A stretch of DNA of 9,345 bases. Source: Euryarchaeota archaeon UBA495 (GTDB lineage Archaea; Thermoplasmatota; Poseidoniia; Poseidoniales; Poseidoniaceae). The notes beneath the pieces were generated by a model that did not search any database, was not told the DNA's origin, and worked only from the letters and a program-made list of their open reading frames with translations. This document shows positions 6,562-9,345 of this stretch, piece after piece. Every line of letters begins with the position of its first letter. Within the stretch, counting starts at the first letter, position 1. The stretch is taken from the NCBI GenBank assembly GCA_002496845.1, contig DALQ01000063.1, forward strand, positions 1 through 9,345, read 5' to 3'. Position numbers and translations under genes: made by a program.

Positions 6562-7935
6562 TCAAAACCACAGGCCTTCCATCAGGAAGGTCACCAAGGC
6601 GACCGAGACCATGATGGCCGAGGGCAACATGGCGCCAAGACCGCTTTCCATGTCACTGAAAGCCAACGCTTCGGTTCCACGGTGGACCGTCACGATGTGA
6701 CCAAATCCGTCTCCTTCTTGCGTCAATTCAGGCAGCGCGGAGGCCAACGATTGGTCCACGTGCTCGAACATCAACTCTTCCTGAGTGCGAGGTTGGGCAT
6801 AGCATGAGGCAAAGAAGGGATCACCGACGGTCCACCCGTTGACGTCCCACGCGTGCGCAGCACGCAGGTTCCGCACCCTTCCTCCGGGTCGACGTCGCGT
6901 GGACCACAGGCTCATGTCGGCGTACGACCACTCCTGAATTCGGCGCCCGTTGGTCAAGAGGCTCGGGTGAACCGCCATCCCTCCTGTGCCGTCATGAACC
7001 AAGGTCGGTGCGCCACCGGAGGCCGAACGGATCAGGGTGTAGGCGCTGCGGCTTTCCCATCGGCCTCCGGTGACCTTGCCGTCTTGGTCACGCTCCTCGA
7101 CCCATTCTTCCCAGTTGAATTGATGACCGTACCTCCAGCCCCAATCCGCAAGGCCATGCACGCACTTGCCCGCATCACCGTCGACGAACACCACCGCCGG
7201 CCAGCCATGCCGAGGACGGAGCTGGCCGTATACCTCGACCGGGCCCATCGGCATGGAGCGCACCGTTGAGGTGGGTCGGTCGGTGAGGGCGCGCCACTTG
7301 CGTACGCGGAAGAATTGGACGAGCAGGATCACCGCACCAACCCCCAGGGTTCCATAGAGGGCCACAGGGTCTCCAGACTCCAAGAGGTAGGTTCGGGCGA
7401 TGATGACCAGGAAGGCGCTTTGAGCGATGCGAATCAACGACTGGAGGGTCAAGGTGGCTGGGACTGGCGTGCCCACGTTCTGGGGATGATCGTCCAGAAG
7501 GCCGCCTTCGTCTTCGTCGTAAGGGCGGTCCAAATGCCACGCGCTGACGGGCGGTGGCCGAACCAACCACCCTTCTTTTTCCCCACCTGGGGACGCCTCG
7601 GTGCGTTCCCCGTTTGGCCCAACATCGTAAGAAACGGCAGCAATTTCACCGATTGTTGTGCGAATGGCGTGGAGTGCGACCTGGATCCCAGAAGGGAAAC
7701 TGGTGGCCAGCACCAGACCGAGGATGTAGAATGCAACGGCAAAAATCAGCAGGTTCTCAGTCGTAAGGCCGAGCGACATCAGGATGTACACAAAACCGCA
7801 GGTCAAGAGGACGCCGAGCCCCAGTTGGACCCACTGCCCGACATTCATTGGCAGGTAGGCATCCAGAAACCGTGGCGCCGTCGCCGGCTCCATGCTGCCC
7901 TTGATGACGTCGATGGGTCGCCCTTGACCGTCCAT
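6562..7935 (-). CDS. Multi-pass membrane protein with a possible GIDE/MULAN-like domain
   Basis: This 457-residue protein has about five hydrophobic segments: 36-55, 61-80, 166-183, 188-210 and 432-455. An acidic, Pro-rich loop joins the first and second pairs (about 100-160). Between segments four and five is a soluble domain (about 218-425). It begins RPTSTVRSMPMGPVEVYGQLRP, the type of opening seen in GIDE-domain proteins (PTSRVRS..G.VEV.G), contains Trp-rich strands (263-295) and GAPTLVHDGTGGMAVHP (308-324), and continues with a strand like NGWTVGDPFF. This order resembles the GIDE domain of mitochondrial MUL1, but no RING finger is present, so ubiquitin ligase activity is not implied. 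The start ATG 7935 has GGAGG at 7948-7944, 8 bases upstream. It is last in the minus-strand unit, 18 bases after the MazG-like gene. Gene certain, domain call moderate. Confidence 0.8.
   Translation of the reverse strand: MDGQGRPIDVIKGSMEPATAPRFLDAYLPMNVGQWVQLGLGVLLTCGFVYILMSLGLTTENLLIFAVAFYILGLVLATSFPSGIQVALHAIRTTIGEIAAVSYDVGPNGERTEASPGGEKEGWLVRPPPVSAWHLDRPYDEDEGGLLDDHPQNVGTPVPATLTLQSLIRIAQSAFLVIIARTYLLESGDPVALYGTLGVGAVILLVQFFRVRKWRALTDRPTSTVRSMPMGPVEVYGQLRPRHGWPAVVFVDGDAGKCVHGLADWGWRYGHQFNWEEWVEERDQDGKVTGGRWESRSAYTLIRSASGGAPTLVHDGTGGMAVHPSLLTNGRRIQEWSYADMSLWSTRRRPGGRVRNLRAAHAWDVNGWTVGDPFFASCYAQPRTQEELMFEHVDQSLASALPELTQEGDGFGHIVTVHRGTEALAFSDMESGLGAMLPSAIMVSVALVTFLMEGLWF
6573..6592 (+). terminator. 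Possible hairpin just after the folA stop
   Basis: CCTTCC (6575-6580) and GGAAGG (6585-6590) form a 6-base perfect stem with the loop ATCA, extended by one G-T wobble and one G-C pair. It starts 12 bases after the folA stop, inside the last codons of the convergent gene. No T-tract follows. It mirrors the hairpin at 6540-6558 on the other strand. Confidence 0.22.
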
Positions 7936-7953
7936 CCACTCAGCCTCCGTGCT

Positions 7954-8322
7954 TCACGACTCGTCCGTGTATTCGGTCACGCGGATGCCAAGGCGTCCTT
8001 GGCGTGCAGGACGCTGCATGACCCGAGCGAGTTTGGCTTCGAACGCAGCTTTCAGATCGATTTCCATCGCGAGGCTGTGCCCCATCAGCAGAATCAACAC
8101 GTCCGCCATCTCTTCAGCCACCTCTTCGATCGGCTTGGCCTTCGTGATGGCTGCAGCCAATTCGCCGAGTTCTTCCACCGTCAAGGCAATCCTGTACCCC
8201 ATGTCATGGCCGTTGTTGCCTGCGAAGTCGTGCTTGTGGTGGAAGGCAGCGACGCCTTTCATCATCAGCGACCATGCGTCGTCTGCATCGCTGGCCATCC
8301 AGCCGTCCACGTTCATGCCCAT
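7954..8322 (-). CDS. MazG-like (all-alpha) nucleotide pyrophosphohydrolase
   Basis: Members of this superfamily hydrolyse nucleoside triphosphates to monophosphates and pyrophosphate, often as house-cleaning enzymes. From ATG 8322 the protein has 122 residues, a usual size for a single-domain member. It carries the metal-binding pattern EExxE (VEELGE, residues 49-54) followed by ExxD (EEMADVLILL, Glu71 and Asp74), the signature of the MazG/dUTPase-like fold. His-rich AFHHKHDF (26-33) precedes it. The frame stays open upstream to a TTG at 8370, but that would overlap the preceding gene. ATG 8322 lies about 26 bases from a TATA box (CCTATAGG), so it fits a leaderless start; ATG 8316 is an alternative. 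The gene sits between a nucleoside phosphorylase and a membrane protein. The substrate cannot be told from sequence. Confidence 0.85.
   Translation of the reverse strand: MGMNVDGWMASDADDAWSLMMKGVAAFHHKHDFAGNNGHDMGYRIALTVEELGELAAAITKAKPIEEVAEEMADVLILLMGHSLAMEIDLKAAFEAKLARVMQRPARQGRLGIRVTEYTDES
7987..8003. repeat. Perfect 7-base inverted repeat inside the MazG-like gene
   Basis: GCCAAGG (7987-7993) and CCTTGGC (7997-8003) are perfectly complementary around a 3-base CGT loop. The repeat is in coding sequence about 30 bases before the stop of the MazG-like gene. It may be a chance product of codon use. Confidence 0.3.
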
Positions 8323-8343
8323 GGTTGCCGTGCACGGCGGCGT

Positions 8344-8351
8344 CCTATAGG
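8344..8351 (-). promoter_or_regulatory. TATA-like promoter box for the MazG-like gene
   Basis: CCTATAGG, a self-complementary octamer, lies in the 37-base gap between the phosphorylase stop (8360) and ATG 8322. The central TATA (8349-8346) is about 25-26 bases upstream of the ATG, where an archaeal TATA box sits relative to the transcription start. No Shine-Dalgarno lies between. Together this suggests a leaderless transcript beginning at or next to the ATG, giving the last two genes of the unit their own promoter. Confidence 0.5.
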
Positions 8352-8359
8352 CAGGAGGG

Positions 8360-9145
8360 TCAAGCCTCAAGTTGGTCGAGAAGCACGGCCCACACCGGTC
8401 CCAAACGACGGTGCGCTTCTGCTGAAACTTCCTCGTGGACGAGGTCGGTTCGACGGCCTTCTGGGGAACGCCCTGCGGCCCAATTGGCTGAAATGCACAA
8501 CGCGGCGTAGGGCAAGCCCAGCTCCGCGGCCAATTTGGCTTCGCGTGGCATGGTCATGCCGACCACTTCTCCTCCGAGGCGCTCGATGGCGTCAATCTCT
8601 GCAGGAGTCTCGAAATGTGGGCCTTGCGTCAACCAATAGGTCACCAACAGATCCTCTGGGGTCACGTCTTGCACCTGAGCCAAGACCGATGAAACGCGCT
8701 TCAGCAATGTTTCATCGTAGGCGTTGGCCATGGACGTGAACACGGCCTCCTCATCGTGGAAGGTGGTGCTGACGCCGGTCAAGTCGATGCCGTCGACCGC
8801 CACGCCAACGCGACCGGGCGGGAGTCGCTCTGTGAGGGTGCCGACCGAACAGACCGCCAAGACGCGATCGACCTTGGCATCGGCCATCGCGCGAAGGTTC
8901 GCGCGATGCTCAATCCGATGCGGCGGGACCGTCCCCCCGGTGGCATCGTGATGGCGTTGAACAAACACGAGTTCGCAACGCTCATCGCCACGCGAGAGGG
9001 TCATGCACCGCAGCGGAACCGTCCCATAGGGCGTTTCTTGGTGAACCTCATCGACGCGTTCGGTCGACCACCCGGCCTCGGTTGAACCAGGAATCGCATC
9101 CAAAGCCAAGAGGCCGGTTCCACCCATCACACCAATGCGGCGCAT
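8360..9145 (-). CDS. MTAP/PNP-family purine nucleoside phosphorylase, possibly S-methyl-5'-thioinosine phosphorylase-like
   Basis: Family enzymes split a purine nucleoside or methylthio-nucleoside with phosphate into base and (methylthio)ribose-1-phosphate, in purine and methionine salvage. The 261 residues fit the trimeric MTAP/PNP family. Seen are the phosphate loop IGVMGGTGL (4-12), QRHHDATG then PPHRIEHRANLRAM (63-87), GPHFETPAEI (175-184) and VVGMTMPREAKLA (194-206). At the base-recognition site it reads SANWAAG (219-225, Asn221). Adenine-specific MTAPs have aspartates there, whereas 6-oxopurine enzymes and, as I recall, Pseudomonas MTIP have Asn followed by a similar AAG stretch. A 6-oxopurine substrate such as methylthioinosine is therefore inferred. 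Start ATG 9145 has GAGG at 9156-9153, 7 bases upstream. It follows the SAP-domain gene by 53 bases. Family sure, substrate unsure. Confidence 0.88.
   Translation of the reverse strand: MRRIGVMGGTGLLALDAIPGSTEAGWSTERVDEVHQETPYGTVPLRCMTLSRGDERCELVFVQRHHDATGGTVPPHRIEHRANLRAMADAKVDRVLAVCSVGTLTERLPPGRVGVAVDGIDLTGVSTTFHDEEAVFTSMANAYDETLLKRVSSVLAQVQDVTPEDLLVTYWLTQGPHFETPAEIDAIERLGGEVVGMTMPREAKLAAELGLPYAALCISANWAAGRSPEGRRTDLVHEEVSAEAHRRLGPVWAVLLDQLEA
8885..8908. repeat. Perfect 11-base inverted repeat inside the phosphorylase gene
   Basis: CATCGCGCGAA (8885-8895) and TTCGCGCGATG (8898-8908) are exact reverse complements with a 2-base GG spacer. As RNA this could fold into a 9-pair GC-rich stem with a 6-base loop. 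It lies in codons for the conserved HRANLRAM segment; the two Arg codons and Ala codons use CGC and GCG each time, which produces much of the symmetry. A mostly codon-driven origin is likely. Confidence 0.5.
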
Positions 9146-9198
9146 GGAAGAGCCTCACGGCAGGAGGGCTTGGACCCATCGGCGAGCGAAACCGCGTC

Positions 9199-9345
9199 TC
9201 AAGCGCCTTGGAGGCGCTCGATCAACTCGGCCTTCTTCCCGGACACTGGAAGGCCCTTGGCCTTCAATTCGTCCTTGAGTTCGGCCACGGTCATCGAAGC
9301 GTAATCGGGCGCATCCGCGCTGGGGGCTTCCTCAGCGGGGGCTTC
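9199..9345 (-). CDS. C-terminal end of a SAP-domain protein (5' part beyond the right edge)
   Basis: The last 48 residues of a gene entering from the right edge. An acidic, Ala/Pro-rich linker (EAPAEEAPSADAPDYAS) leads into a compact SAP motif, MTVAELKDELKAKGLPVSG then KKAELIERL, ending QGA and a TGA at 9201-9199. SAP is a two-helix nucleic-acid-binding module, often attached by a flexible linker to the end of a larger protein. The helix-turn-helix spacing with Leu and Gly at the usual places (AELKDELKAKGLPVSG) makes the domain call fairly safe, but the main part of the protein is not visible, so its role is unknown. A 6-base inverted repeat (AGCGCC at 9202-9207, GGCGCT at 9213-9218) overlaps the last codons. 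The phosphorylase gene starts 53 bases further on. Confidence 0.8.
   Translation of the reverse strand, partial: EAPAEEAPSADAPDYASMTVAELKDELKAKGLPVSGKKAELIERLQGA

Noticed and set aside
8323..8370. TTG start at 8370 for the MazG-like gene
   Set aside because: It would overlap the end of the phosphorylase gene and add 16 residues with no family match. ATG 8322 with a well-placed TATA box is the better start.
7315..8739. 474-codon open frame on the plus strand spanning three minus-strand genes
   Set aside because: It runs antisense across the GIDE-like, MazG-like and phosphorylase genes and through their boundaries. The real genes have motifs and ribosome sites, and this frame has none.
1..9345. 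Defence system, CRISPR array, transposon or prophage
   Set aside because: I found no direct-repeat array, transposase, integrase, phage structural gene or toxin-antitoxin pair. Nearly all of the window is explained by housekeeping-type genes.

Overview
The window looks like a piece of a GC-rich euryarchaeal genome, most likely a marine Poseidoniales (Marine Group II) type. The archaeal markers are a proteasome beta subunit with the N-terminal threonine, an archaeal/eukaryotic-type tryptophanyl-tRNA synthetase, a ZPR1 zinc-finger protein and a SepF-like division protein. They are mixed with genes of bacterial flavour: a PlsC-type acyltransferase, ThyA and DHFR. The lineage is inferred from this mix and was not tested by phylogeny.

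Layout, left to right. (1) 1-453, minus: the N-terminal part of proteasome beta, running off the left edge. (2) 577-1692, plus: a SepF-like gene and an abutting ZPR1 gene. (3) 4370-1696, minus: a secreted, membrane-anchored protein of unknown function, overlapping trpS by 4 bases. (4) 4452-6561, plus: plsC-like acyltransferase, thyA and folA. (5) 9345-6562, minus: the end of a SAP-domain protein, an MTAP/MTIP-family phosphorylase, a MazG-like NTP pyrophosphohydrolase, and a multi-pass membrane protein with a possible GIDE-like domain.

The genes form short, tightly packed transcription units. thyA and folA form a functional pair: ThyA oxidises methylene-tetrahydrofolate to dihydrofolate and DHFR regenerates tetrahydrofolate. 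The convergent minus-strand unit adds nucleoside salvage and probable nucleotide clean-up. SepF should act with FtsZ in division, and ZPR1 is a zinc-finger protein of unclear archaeal role. Both convergent junctions are nearly gapless (3 and 0 bases), so transcript ends must lie inside the opposing gene.

There is no gene-free stretch over 300 bases. I saw no rRNA, tRNA, CRISPR array, insertion sequence or integrase. I do not see a clear new multi-gene system. The points most worth checking are the bacterial-type acyltransferase in an archaeal context, the GIDE-like membrane protein, the secreted protein coupled to trpS, the purine specificity of the phosphorylase, and the promoter-to-start spacing.
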